NCBI RefSeq assembly: GCF_008642315.1
Contig: NZ_CP029192.1
Coordinates: 1,116,001 to 1,180,000, forward strand
Origin: Streptomyces venezuelae
Lineage (GTDB): Bacteria > Actinomycetota > Actinomycetes > Streptomycetales > Streptomycetaceae
Direction: 5' to 3'
DNA: 64,000 nt
Part shown: positions 54,232 to 63,170 of the stretch, in pieces
How the letters are laid out: the number at the start of each line of letters is the position of its first letter
Numbering within the stretch: position 1 is the stretch's first letter
The notes under the pieces: generated by a model
Told to the model about the DNA's origin: nothing
Seen by the model: only the letters and a program-made list of their open reading frames with translations
Database searches by the model: none
Program-made: the position numbers and the translations under genes

Positions 54232-55691
54232 TTGGCGCCACCCCAGTCGGGATGCCCGGGCATCGGCGGATTGTCGAGGTCGAAGAGCCATTGGCGCAGG
54301 AAGGTCCCGACGGAGCGGTCCCCCGTCACCTTCACCGCGTTGTCGACGAAGTCCTGCGTGGACGCGTTGCCGTGCCGGTGCCTGATCAGCCACGCCTTCA
54401 TGACCGCGTCGAACTCGTCCTGCCCGATCCGCTGCCGCAGGGCGTAGAGGGAGACGGCGGCGCCGTCGTAGATGTTGAAGCCGCCGAGCCCGGTCGGCTT
54501 TCCGGGCGGACCGTCGGTCTTGCGCACCGCGTCGAGTTTCTCGTACGCGGTCCTCATCTTCTCCTCGATGGGCTGGAACCCCTTCTGATCCGCCCACACC
54601 GCCGCGTAGAACACGGCGGGCCCCTCGTTCAGCCAGGCGTCCTGCCAGGTGGCGGGGGTGACGGAGTCGCCGAACCACTGGTGGGTCAGCTCGTGGACCA
54701 TGGTGGTGGAGTAGGTGGGGCGGTCGAACCAGCCGGGGCCGAAGAGGGAGAGGGTCTGGTTCTCCAGCGCGTCGCCGTAGCCGTCGCGCACGATCTGCAC
54801 GCCGTACGTGTCGAAGGGGTAGCGCACGCCGAGGGTCTTCTCCAGCCAGGCGAGCTGGCCGCCGGTCTCCTGGACGATCGGGCGGTACTTCGCCTGCTGG
54901 TCCTCGGGCACGAGGTGGCGCAGCCGCACACCGTGCGGTCCGCGCCCGTACACGTAGGCCTGCTTGTTGACGGAGATGCCGAGGAGCTCCGGTGCCATCG
55001 GGGACCCGAGGGAGAAGTCCCAGGTCTCCTTGGCTCCGGGGGGCTTGCGCCGGCCGGTGAGGTTGCCGTTCGCGGCGGGCGTCCAGCCCTTGGGCGCGGT
55101 GAGGTGGAAGGTCCAGGTCGCCTTGTCGGAGGGGTGGTCGTTGACGGGTGCGAAGGTGTCGGCGCGCGACGCCTGGGCGGCCGAGGCGAAGCCGCCGTCG
55201 GACATGTGACGCCAGCCGGGCAGGCCGACGGGCTTCGTCTTCCCGTTGCCGTGGTACGTGACCTCGACGTCGAAGGAGCGGCGGTCGCGCAGGGCGCGGG
55301 CGGGGGTGACGGTGAGCTCCTGGCCGGTCTTGCCGGGAGCGATGCTCCAGGCGGCGGGAGCGCCGTCGACGGTGATCCGGTCGATGGCGAGCGAGTCCAC
55401 GTCGAGGTTGAAGGACGACAGGTCCTGGGTGGCTCTCGCCCGGATCTTCATGGTGGCGGCGAAGTCATACGTCACGGGCGTGAAGTCGAAGGAGAGGTCG
55501 TAGTGGCGGACGTCGTATCCGCCGTTGCCGAGCGTCGGGTACAGCGGGTCGCCCACGCCGTCCGAGCCGGGGGTGGGCGTGGCGGGCGTCGCGTGGGCGG
55601 GAGAGGGGGCGGGGGCGGCGAGCGCGAGGGTGGCGGCCGCGGCCGCCGTCGCGATGGCGGCACGCAGAGGTCGGATCCTTTTCTCAGCCAT
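54228..55691 (-). CDS. Secreted M1-family zinc metallopeptidase
   Basis: 487 residues. A signal peptide (AAIATAAAAATLALAAPAPS) precedes GDPLYPTLGNGGYDVRHYDL, the M1 N-terminal domain. The gluzincin site is H333ELTH337 with Glu356 in NEGP; the exopeptidase loop is a variant. It is shorter than full aminopeptidase N (no C-terminal ERAP-like domain), as in other secreted Streptomyces M1 enzymes. It is translationally coupled to the downstream beta-helix gene and divergent from the lyase gene. Confidence 0.93.
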   Translation of the reverse strand: MAEKRIRPLRAAIATAAAAATLALAAPAPSPAHATPATPTPGSDGVGDPLYPTLGNGGYDVRHYDLSFDFTPVTYDFAATMKIRARATQDLSSFNLDVDSLAIDRITVDGAPAAWSIAPGKTGQELTVTPARALRDRRSFDVEVTYHGNGKTKPVGLPGWRHMSDGGFASAAQASRADTFAPVNDHPSDKATWTFHLTAPKGWTPAANGNLTGRRKPPGAKETWDFSLGSPMAPELLGISVNKQAYVYGRGPHGVRLRHLVPEDQQAKYRPIVQETGGQLAWLEKTLGVRYPFDTYGVQIVRDGYGDALENQTLSLFGPGWFDRPTYSTTMVHELTHQWFGDSVTPATWQDAWLNEGPAVFYAAVWADQKGFQPIEEKMRTAYEKLDAVRKTDGPPGKPTGLGGFNIYDGAAVSLYALRQRIGQDEFDAVMKAWLIRHRHGNASTQDFVDNAVKVTGDRSVGTFLRQWLFDLDNPPMPGHPDWGGAK

Positions 55692-55705
55692 GGGGTGGCA
55701 ACGTA

Positions 55706-55840
55706 GTAATCGCTTACTGCGACGGTCAATACCTCGTTGACCCTTGCGCGAGGGGAGTCCAGCCAGGAGTCACCCCCGGACGACTCAGAAAGAACATAGA
55801 AAGATTCCGGGAGCTCTTGCGCGTCGCAGCAACCGCTTAC
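55706..55840. promoter_or_regulatory. Pair of related operator-like sites in the peptidase/lyase divergent promoter
   Basis: GTAATCGCTTAC at 55706-55717 (close to a palindrome with central CG) and GCAACCGCTTAC at 55829-55840 share the half-site CGCTTAC. They sit just upstream of the peptidase start and about 75 bp upstream of the lyase start respectively. LacI-type control of both transcripts is plausible. Confidence 0.5.
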
Positions 55841-55913
55841 ATGCTGTCGCGGGATCGGCTCACTCAAAGGGCTCCGACGCCTTCATGTGCCCCCGACACC
55901 GCTGGGAGTTCGC

Positions 55914-58412
55914 ATGCCCGCACCCGCCCCCTCCCCTGCCCCCTCCTCCGGATCCAACGGCTCCGCCGGGCCCGGCCGTCGCGCGGTGCTCACGGCGGGG
56001 GCGGTGGGGATGGCGTCCGTCGTCGTGCCGTCGGCGGCGGGGGTGGGCACGGCGTGGGGCGCGGCCCCGGCCCCAGCCGGTTCAGATGACACCTACGACA
56101 CCCTCCTCACCCGTGCCGCCGCGCAACTCACCGGCGGCGACTTCGACGCGGCCGACCCCGACTTCGCCGCCGCCCTGAAGACCCTGGACACCCAGGCGTC
56201 CGGCTGGTGGCGGCAGTTGGACCGGTCGGCGGGCAGGACGGCGCTGTGGGCCGACCTCTCCCCCGCCTCAGACCCCGGCAACTTCGGTCAGGGCTACACC
56301 CGTCTGCGCACGCTCGCGACGGCCTGGGCCACCCCCGCCACCTCCCTCAGTGGCAGCGCGGAGGCGCTCGACACCCTGCTCGACGCGCTGCGCTTCCTGC
56401 ATGCAACCGGCTACCGCCCCGGCCGCCCGGAGTCGGGCAATTGGTGGTTCTGGGAGATCGGCGCGCCCCGCGCGCTGATGGACACGTGCGTGCTGCTGCG
56501 AGCGCACCTCCCGGCCGACGACCTCTCCGCGTACACCGCGACGGTCGCGAAGTTCTGCCCCGACCCCGACCGGCGCACCAACGCGCCCTCCCTGGCCGAG
56601 ACCGGCGCCAACCGCGCCGACAAGGCCGTCATCGTGGCCCTGCGCGGTCTGCTCGCCCGGGACAGTGCCACACTGGCGCTGGCCCGCGACGGGCTGTCCG
56701 ACGTCCGGGACAACGGCAGGAACAGCCTCTTCCAGTACGTCACTTCGGGCGACGGGTTCTACGAGGACGGGTCGTTCGTGCAGCACGGCTCCGTCGCGTA
56801 CACGGGAACGTACGGCAGTGTCCTGCTCGGCAGCGCGGGCCAGCTGATCGCGCTGCTCGCGGACTCCCCGTGGGCGGTCACCGACCCGAAGACGTCCGTG
56901 CTGTACGAAGCGGTGGACCGGACGTTCGCGCCCGTGGTGTTCGACGGGCTGATGATGGACGCGGTGCGCGGCCGGGCGATCTCCAGGGAGAAGGCCCGGG
57001 ACCACAACGACGGCGCGGCGACGCTCTCCCACATCCTGCAGTTGGCGTCCGGCGCCCCGGCAGAGTACGCACGACGCTGGCGTGCCATGGCCAAGGGCTG
57101 GATACGCCGCAACAAGAACACGCCCTACCCGGGACTCGTGGGGATCCCCGCGCTGGCCCGCGCCAAGGCCGTCCTCGACGACGCGTCGATCCCGGCCGAC
57201 GACCGGCTCACCGGGCACTTCGTCTTCGCCGACATGGACCGGGTGGTGCACCGCAGGCCCGGCTGGACCCTCGCGCTGTCGCTCTCCTCGAAGCGCATCG
57301 CCGCCTACGAGGCGGGCAACGGCGAGAACCTGCACGGCTGGTACACCGGTGACGGCATGACCTATCTGTACGCCGGCGACGACCTCGGGCGGTTCGGTGA
57401 CGGCTTCTGGGCGACCGTCGATCCGTACCGCCTGCCGGGCACGACCGTGGACACGCGGGCCCGTGCCGACATCGGCTCGGGCGGCGGCACCGGCACGTAC
57501 CGCCCGAAGAACGCCGTGGCGGGCGGCGCCGTCCTGGACGCACGCCACGGGGCGGCGGCCATGGAGCTGCTCGCCGACGGAAGCACGCTGCGGGCGCGCA
57601 AGGCGTGGTTCTGCCTCGACAACGCCGTCGTCGCGCTCGGCGCGGGCATCTCCGCGAGCGACGGGCGCACGATCGAGACGGTCGTCGAGAACCGCAATCT
57701 GTACGCAGACGGGCCCGCGCGGCGGCTGGTGGTGGACGGGCGGGGCCGGCCGGGGCACGACGGGTGGTCCGCGCGGCTCGGCGGCGCGCGGTGGGCGCAC
57801 TTGTCCGGGACCGGGGGCTACGTCTTCCCCTCATACCCGGGCCGCCCCGGTCCTGCGGTCGACGTGGGCCTGCGCGCCCTGCGCGAGGTGCGGGTCGGCG
57901 CGTGGCGCGACATCAACACCGGCGCCGATACGGGGGGCAGCGCGTCGCCGGTGACGCGCCGGTATCTCACCCTCTGGCTCGACCACGGGGTGGCGCCCTC
58001 GGACGCGTCGTACGCGTATGTCCTGCTGCCCGGGGCGAGTGAGGCCGCGACGGCGGTCTGGGCGCGGTCCTCGCCGGTGCGGGTCGTCGCCAACGACGCG
58101 GGCGTCCAGGCGGTGGAGGCGCGGCGGGACGGGCTCCTCGCCGCGCACTTCTGGCGTCCCGGGCGGCTCGGGGGGCTTTCGGTGTCGGGGCCGGGCACGG
58201 TGCTTGTTCGACGGGGGCGTGGGGGTGGCGTGTCGGTTGCCGTCGCCGATCCCGGGCGGACCGGGGCTACGGTCGATGTCGAGCTTCCGTTTCCCGTACG
58301 GGGGGTGGTCCGGGCGGATGACACGGTGGCCGTCCGGCCGGGGAGGCGGGGGGTTGTCACCGTGCGGGTGGAGGGATCTCGGGGCCACACGCATGCTGCC
58401 GAGCTGCGGTGA
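55914..58412 (+). CDS. Polysaccharide lyase family 8 (hyaluronate/chondroitin/xanthan lyase type)
   Basis: 832 residues from ATG 55914 with GGGAG at 5 nt. A Tat signal (GRRAVLTAGAVGMASVVV) is followed by the (alpha/alpha) toroid (about 50-400) with catalytic Asn in TGANRAD (about 233), His291 and Tyr300 in QHGSVAYTGTYG, whose 9-residue His-Tyr spacing matches family 8 lyases. The beta-sandwich domains follow (about 420-832). It cleaves uronic-acid-containing polysaccharides by beta-elimination outside the cell; which polysaccharide is not determined. Tandem 60-bp elements follow its stop. Confidence 0.92.
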   Translation: MPAPAPSPAPSSGSNGSAGPGRRAVLTAGAVGMASVVVPSAAGVGTAWGAAPAPAGSDDTYDTLLTRAAAQLTGGDFDAADPDFAAALKTLDTQASGWWRQLDRSAGRTALWADLSPASDPGNFGQGYTRLRTLATAWATPATSLSGSAEALDTLLDALRFLHATGYRPGRPESGNWWFWEIGAPRALMDTCVLLRAHLPADDLSAYTATVAKFCPDPDRRTNAPSLAETGANRADKAVIVALRGLLARDSATLALARDGLSDVRDNGRNSLFQYVTSGDGFYEDGSFVQHGSVAYTGTYGSVLLGSAGQLIALLADSPWAVTDPKTSVLYEAVDRTFAPVVFDGLMMDAVRGRAISREKARDHNDGAATLSHILQLASGAPAEYARRWRAMAKGWIRRNKNTPYPGLVGIPALARAKAVLDDASIPADDRLTGHFVFADMDRVVHRRPGWTLALSLSSKRIAAYEAGNGENLHGWYTGDGMTYLYAGDDLGRFGDGFWATVDPYRLPGTTVDTRARADIGSGGGTGTYRPKNAVAGGAVLDARHGAAAMELLADGSTLRARKAWFCLDNAVVALGAGISASDGRTIETVVENRNLYADGPARRLVVDGRGRPGHDGWSARLGGARWAHLSGTGGYVFPSYPGRPGPAVDVGLRALREVRVGAWRDINTGADTGGSASPVTRRYLTLWLDHGVAPSDASYAYVLLPGASEAATAVWARSSPVRVVANDAGVQAVEARRDGLLAAHFWRPGRLGGLSVSGPGTVLVRRGRGGGVSVAVADPGRTGATVDVELPFPVRGVVRADDTVAVRPGRRGVVTVRVEGSRGHTHAAELR

Positions 58413-58424
58413 GGGGGGTGTTTC

Positions 58425-58536
58425 TTGGCTGCGGGCGCGTGATGGTTGATTGCGCGGTTCCCCGCGCCCCTTGAAACCCGATCTTTGGCTGCGGGTGCGT
58501 GGTGGCTTCTCGCGCAGTTCCCCACGCCCCTAAAAG
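58425..58536. repeat. Duplicated Streptomyces-type intergenic element
   Basis: Two diverged copies with an exact 60-nt period: TTGGCTGCGGGCGCGTG at 58425 and TTGGCTGCGGGTGCGTG at 58485. Each ends in a GCGCGGTTCCCCGCGCCCC-like block followed by TTGAAA or TAAAA. This block is familiar from many Streptomyces intergenic regions. Confidence 0.75.
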
Positions 58537-58602
58537 CAGCCCCCGCCCCCAGCAGCCCCGCGCGAACCCTCTGTCCCTCGCCACCTAGGAGTTGCGAAGA
58601 AC

Positions 58603-60483
58603 GTGCCCGCCCCGCACCTGACCCTGCCCTCCACCGATCGTGTTCTGTCTCCGCTCACCGGGTGGACTCGGGCACACTGGGAAGCGCTCGCTGATCGGCA
58701 GTTGGACGCTCTCGTGCCCTATGCCACGCCAGGGTTCGCTCAGTACCGGCTGCCGGGGCGGAACAGTTGGTCCGGGGTCGTGTCGGACGGGCTCGAAGGG
58801 TACGCGCGGTCGTTCCTTCTCGCGTCCTTCCGGATCGCGGGAGCGAGTGGCGAGGCGGACCCCCGTCTCGTGGAACGGTACGCGCGAGGTCTGACAACCG
58901 GCACGGACCGTGACAGCGGTGAGGCCTGGCCGGAACTCACCGACTGTTCCCAGCAGATGGTGGAGGCCGCCTCCATCGCGATCGGGCTGCACGAGACCCG
59001 CCCCTGGATCTGGGACAAGCTCGACACCCGGGTCCAGGAACGGGTCGTCGACTGGTTCTCCGGATTCGTCGGCGGGAAGACCTGGGACAACAACTGGCGG
59101 CTGTTCCAGGTGGTGTCCGAGCAGTTCCTCGCGTCGGTGGGCGCTCCTTACAGCCAAGCGGACATCGACGGTGGCCTCGACCGCATCGAGGACTGGTACC
59201 ACGGCGACGGGTGGTACAGCGACGGCGACGGACGCAACTTTGACTACTACATCGGCTGGGCCATGCACCTCTACCCGCTGCTGTGGGCCCGGATGACCGG
59301 CGGGGACGACGGCGGCCGCGCCAAGGTCTACCGGGAGCGCCTCGCCCAGTTCCTCGCCACCTACCCGCACTTCTTCGGGGGCGACGGCGCGCCCGTCCAC
59401 CAGGGGCGCTCCCTGACGTACCGCTTCGCCGCTGCCGCGCCCGTGTGGATGGGAGCTCTGGCCGACTGCACTCCGCTGGCGCCCGGTCTCACGCGGCGTC
59501 TCGCCTCCGGCACGGCACGGCACTTCGTGGAGCGCGGTGTGCCCGACGAGCGGGGGCTGCTGCCGCTCGGCTGGTACGGGACGTTTCTGCCCGCCACGCA
59601 GGCCTACTCGGGGCCCGCCTCCCCTTACTGGGCGAGCAAGGGATTTCTGGGGCTGCTGCTCCCCGCCGACCATCCGGTGTGGACGGAGCGCGAAATGCCG
59701 CTGCCCGTCGAGGAGTCCGACCAGTACACGGCGCTCCCGCAGCCCGGCTGGCTGCTGCACGGCACCCGGCACGACGGCGTCGTCCGCCTGATCAACCACG
59801 GCAGCGACCACAACCCCCTCGAAGGCCCCGCCCAGGACGATCCGCACTACGCCAAGTTCGCCTACTCCACCGCGACCGCCCCGGAGACCGCGCCCCGCGC
59901 GTGGGACCGTGCCGTCGACGGCCACCTGACACTCCTCGCGCCCGACGGCACGCCCTCGCGGCGCCTGCGCATCCACCCGCTGAGCTGCGCGGGCCGCGTC
60001 GCCGCCTCCCGCCACGACGCCCGGTATCCGGGCACTGACGAGACGTATCCCATCGAGACGACCAGCGCGCTGCACGGTCCCTGGGAGATCCGGGTGCATC
60101 GGGTGAAGGCGCCGCAGGGGGCCACCGTCCGCGAGGGCGGGCACGCCGTGGCGGACGACGCCCAGCCGCACACCGAGTGCGGCCCCGGCTGGGCGCTCGC
60201 TCGTACGACGACGGGCCTGACCAGCGCGGTCGTCGCCCTGCATGGCTGGGACGAGGAGACGGGCACCGCCCGCGAGGTGGCGTCCAACGCGTACGGCCCG
60301 CACTCCGCGACACCGTTCTTGACCGCCGCGTCCCACCCGGGCGGCGACAGCGTCCACGTCACCCTGATCGCCCTCTCCCAGGACACGGTCGACCCGAGCG
60401 CGCTACGGGAATCCATCACCTGTGCCGTGGACGGCGGCACCGTCCGCGTCCGCTTTCCCGACGGTACGGAGCTCACCCTGTGA
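58603..60483 (+). CDS. DUF2264 family protein (GH154-type glycosidase)
   Basis: 626 residues, start GTG 58603 with AGGAG about 12 nt upstream. It contains the DUF2264 alpha/alpha-barrel sequence: LPGRNSWSGVVSDGLEGYAR, WDNNWRLFQVVSEQFL, EDWYHGDGWYSDGDGRNFDY, HFFGGDGAPVHQGRSLTYRF and PASPYWASKGFLGLLLPADH. Members have been placed in glycoside hydrolase family 154 with uronic-acid substrates, fitting its place directly behind a family 8 lyase. No signal peptide, so it should process imported oligosaccharides in the cytoplasm. Confidence 0.85.
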   Translation: MPAPHLTLPSTDRVLSPLTGWTRAHWEALADRQLDALVPYATPGFAQYRLPGRNSWSGVVSDGLEGYARSFLLASFRIAGASGEADPRLVERYARGLTTGTDRDSGEAWPELTDCSQQMVEAASIAIGLHETRPWIWDKLDTRVQERVVDWFSGFVGGKTWDNNWRLFQVVSEQFLASVGAPYSQADIDGGLDRIEDWYHGDGWYSDGDGRNFDYYIGWAMHLYPLLWARMTGGDDGGRAKVYRERLAQFLATYPHFFGGDGAPVHQGRSLTYRFAAAAPVWMGALADCTPLAPGLTRRLASGTARHFVERGVPDERGLLPLGWYGTFLPATQAYSGPASPYWASKGFLGLLLPADHPVWTEREMPLPVEESDQYTALPQPGWLLHGTRHDGVVRLINHGSDHNPLEGPAQDDPHYAKFAYSTATAPETAPRAWDRAVDGHLTLLAPDGTPSRRLRIHPLSCAGRVAASRHDARYPGTDETYPIETTSALHGPWEIRVHRVKAPQGATVREGGHAVADDAQPHTECGPGWALARTTTGLTSAVVALHGWDEETGTAREVASNAYGPHSATPFLTAASHPGGDSVHVTLIALSQDTVDPSALRESITCAVDGGTVRVRFPDGTELTL

Positions 60484-60713
60484 CCTGCCTCCCTTGAAGA
60501 GCACGGTCGGTGTGGCCTCGGTCGCGGACTCACGTGAAGTCCCCCCCCGGAGACCGGTACCGGCACCTCTTCGTCAGCGCTTCCCTCAGCACACTCATAG
60601 ATACCGCTTATGACCGCATTAGTCGGACACGTCTACTCAGTACTGCGGCGGAGTTCGAGGCTGGTGTCGCGGCACCGCACGACACCGCACGACACCGCAT
60701 GAGGGATGACGTA

Positions 60714-61994
60714 GTGAAACTGAAGCATCTGACCGCGATGGCCACCGTCGCCGCGATGGCACCGGCGCTGTTCGGGGCCACGCCTGCGGCAGCGGGCGAG
60801 GCCCCCGGCACGGCCGTGCCTGCGCCCGACCGCAGCCCGGAGGAAGAGCCGGCGCCTCACGCCTCCGGGACGGGCACGGCAACAGCCCCTGCCGAGGCCC
60901 CCGATGCAGCCGTGCCTGCGCCCGACCACAGCCCGAAGGAAGAGCCGACGCCTCACGCCTCCGAGACGGGCACGGCAACAGCCCCTGCCGAGGCCCCCGA
61001 TGCAGCCGTGCCTGCGCCCGACCACGGACCGAAGGAGAAGTCGGCAGCTCACGCCTCCGAGACGCGCGCGCCCGCGCCCCCTGACGTCAAGCTGGAAGGC
61101 GTCCCGGACGCCCTCATCGGGGGCGACGACTGGTCGAACTTCACCCTCGTCGTCGACAACCCCCACGACGAGGGGAACCTCTGGGACCTCGACATGGCCG
61201 TCAACACCGAAGCCTCCGGCCTCCGCTTGTACGGGGACGATCTCCGCGTCCAGATACAGGTCGACGGCGCCTGGCGCGACGCAAGGGTCTACAGCCCCCC
61301 GGACCTCGGCGACTACGATCTCGAACTGCTGCTGGAGTTCCCGTTGCCGACGGGCCGGACCACCTTCCACCTCCGCATGCGCGCCGCGTCGGACGCACCG
61401 CTCACCGCCTTCTTCATGGGCCCGCGGGTCTACGACGAGCAGGTCCAATCGGACGACGAATACTGGGTGTGGTCGAAGATCATCGCTCCTTCCGAGGGCG
61501 GAGGGGAGCCGGGAGACCCCGAAAGGCCCGGGGATCCCGAGGAGCCCGGAGACCCCGAGAAGCCGGGTGATCCCGAAAGGCCCGGGGACGGCGAGAAGCC
61601 CGGAGGCGGCGGCGAGCCTGGAAGCGGGCACAAGCCCGGAGGTGGCGGCGAGCCTGGAAGCGGGCACAAGCCCGGTGCCGGCGGACACCCGGGCAAGGGC
61701 GACACGAGCGGCGGCGGCGAAGCCACCGGCCCCACCGACCACACCCAGCCCGCCACTCCCCCAACTCCCGGCAACGGCAACAGCAACGGCAACGGCAACA
61801 GCGCCGTCCACCCAGCCGCCGAGCACTCCGGCACGACCGGCGACGACACCGGCAGGACCACCGCGAGCGGCTCCCTCGCCGAGACCGGGAGCAGCGCCGG
61901 CACCGGCTGGCTGATCGGTGCCGGCGGCGCCTTCGTCGCGGTCGGCACGGCGTTGGCCGCCGCGGCACACAGGCGGCGCCGGACCATCGACTGA
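60714..61994 (+). CDS. Sortase-anchored (LAETG) repeat-rich surface protein
   Basis: 426 residues from GTG 60714 with GAGGG upstream. Signal peptide (MATVAAMAPALFGATPAAAG), then imperfect 32-residue repeats (AEAPDAAVPAPDHSPKEEP...), encoded by 96-bp tandem DNA repeats. A compact beta-rich domain follows (about 125-265, DDWSNFTLVVDNPHDEGNLW), then a Pro/Gly repeat stalk (GDPERPGDPEEPGDPEKPGD and GGGGEPGSGHKPG). The cell-wall sorting tail is LAETG, a hydrophobic helix and RRRR. LAXTG is the sortase E signal of Streptomyces. It should extend from the cell wall; ligand unknown. Confidence 0.9.
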   Translation: MKLKHLTAMATVAAMAPALFGATPAAAGEAPGTAVPAPDRSPEEEPAPHASGTGTATAPAEAPDAAVPAPDHSPKEEPTPHASETGTATAPAEAPDAAVPAPDHGPKEKSAAHASETRAPAPPDVKLEGVPDALIGGDDWSNFTLVVDNPHDEGNLWDLDMAVNTEASGLRLYGDDLRVQIQVDGAWRDARVYSPPDLGDYDLELLLEFPLPTGRTTFHLRMRAASDAPLTAFFMGPRVYDEQVQSDDEYWVWSKIIAPSEGGGEPGDPERPGDPEEPGDPEKPGDPERPGDGEKPGGGGEPGSGHKPGGGGEPGSGHKPGAGGHPGKGDTSGGGEATGPTDHTQPATPPTPGNGNSNGNGNSAVHPAAEHSGTTGDDTGRTTASGSLAETGSSAGTGWLIGAGGAFVAVGTALAAAAHRRRRTID

Positions 61995-62045
61995 ACGGCA
62001 CCCGTCGTGCACGGCGGCCAGGACCGACGACGAAGGGGTGAGCGA

Positions 62046-62597
62046 GTGTTCGATCGGTGGGGTGTGTGGGATGTTCTGCCGGAGAGCGAACGGCGGCGTT
62101 GGTCGCTGGAACCGTTCCAGGGCGTGGGCCCGCTGCGGTTCGGGATGCGCCCCGCCGACGTCACCGCGGCGCTCGGCGGCATCACGCGGAACCCCCAGCA
62201 CCACACGCGTGCGGCTCTGCCGCAGGATCGGTACGGCACGGTCAAAGGGGAGTGCTGGGGGCTGGGTCTGACGTTCTACTACGGCCTGGACGAACGGCTG
62301 CGGGGCATCTCGGTCGACGCCTCGAAGGGGCCGCAAGTCTTCGCCGACGGCACAGCCCTGGTGGGCCGCGTGCCGTCGGAGGTCGAGCAGTGGATCATCG
62401 ACCGTTCCGAGACCCGCGAGCCCTTCTCGGAGCTCTTCTACGTGAAGCTCGGCGAACCGGGGTCGGCCAGCCTCGGCGTGGTCGTGTGCGCCCAGCGGGC
62501 AGGGGACCGTCTGCTCACGCGGCCGGTCTTCCTCCCCCACGAGGCCATGCACGCACCGACGAGGTTTCTTCCCGCCGACGCGTGGACGTCGCCCTGA
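62046..62597 (+). CDS. Hypothetical cytoplasmic protein
   Basis: 183 residues from GTG 62046 with AAGGGG upstream. It contains PFQGVGPLRFGMRPADVTAA, a segment seen at the start of several uncharacterised Streptomyces proteins, and a later ELFYVKLGEPGSASLGVVVC strand region. No signal peptide, helix anchor or catalytic motif is seen. It stands alone between the wall protein and the conservon. Confidence 0.65.
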   Translation: MFDRWGVWDVLPESERRRWSLEPFQGVGPLRFGMRPADVTAALGGITRNPQHHTRAALPQDRYGTVKGECWGLGLTFYYGLDERLRGISVDASKGPQVFADGTALVGRVPSEVEQWIIDRSETREPFSELFYVKLGEPGSASLGVVVCAQRAGDRLLTRPVFLPHEAMHAPTRFLPADAWTSP

Positions 62598-62636
62598 GGC
62601 GGTCGTGGAGAACGGGGTCCGTGCCGCGGGACCGCG

Positions 62637-63170
62637 TCAGATACCGCCCTCCTCACGCCGGTGGATCTGCTCGACCAGTTCCGCGGCCATGCGTTTGATC
62701 GTGTCGAGCCCCGCCGTTCCCCAGCGGCGCGGCTCGACGTCCACGACGCAGACCGTGCCGAGCACCGTCGACGTGCGGTCGATCAGGGGTGCGCCCAGGT
62801 AGGAGCGGATGCCGGTCTCGTCGACCACGGGGTTGCCCGCGAACCGCGGATAGTCGCGGACGTCCTCCAGGACGAGGGCCTTGCGGCGGACGACCACGTG
62901 CGGGCAGTACCCGTGGTCGCGGGTCATGTAGCGGCTCGCCGCGCGGTCCGGGTGCCCCGGGGCGTGCAGGCCGGCGAAGAACTGTCCGTTCTCGTCGAGG
63001 AAGTTGACCATCGCGTACGGCGCGCCGGTCAGATCGGCGAGCCGGTCCGCGAAGGCGTCGAAGGCCGGTTCGGGATACTGCCCGATCCCGAGCCCGCGCA
63101 GCCTCCGCACCCGCGCGGGCGCCTCCTTGTCCACGGGAGTGAGCAGGAGGCGCCCGGTCGGGTCATGCAT
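62637..63170 (-). CDS. GAF-domain protein at the end of the conservon
   Basis: 177 residues. The ATG overlaps the GTPase stop by 1 nt (TGATG). The GAF fold covers nearly the whole chain: FADRLADLTGAPYAMVNFLD, GQFFAGLHAPG, SRYMTRDHGYCPHVVVRRKA, NPVVDETGIRSYLGAPLID and GTVCVVDVEPRRW. Such stand-alone GAF proteins bind small ligands or relay signals. Conservons usually encode a kinase-like protein, a roadblock protein, a DUF742 protein and a GTPase; a GAF protein as fifth member is less usual. Confidence 0.9.
   Translation of the reverse strand: MHDPTGRLLLTPVDKEAPARVRRLRGLGIGQYPEPAFDAFADRLADLTGAPYAMVNFLDENGQFFAGLHAPGHPDRAASRYMTRDHGYCPHVVVRRKALVLEDVRDYPRFAGNPVVDETGIRSYLGAPLIDRTSTVLGTVCVVDVEPRRWGTAGLDTIKRMAAELVEQIHRREEGGI

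Noticed and set aside
60880..61720. CRISPR-like spacing of repeats
   Set aside because: The repeats are in-frame protein repeats of the wall-anchored protein; there are no unique spacers or cas genes.
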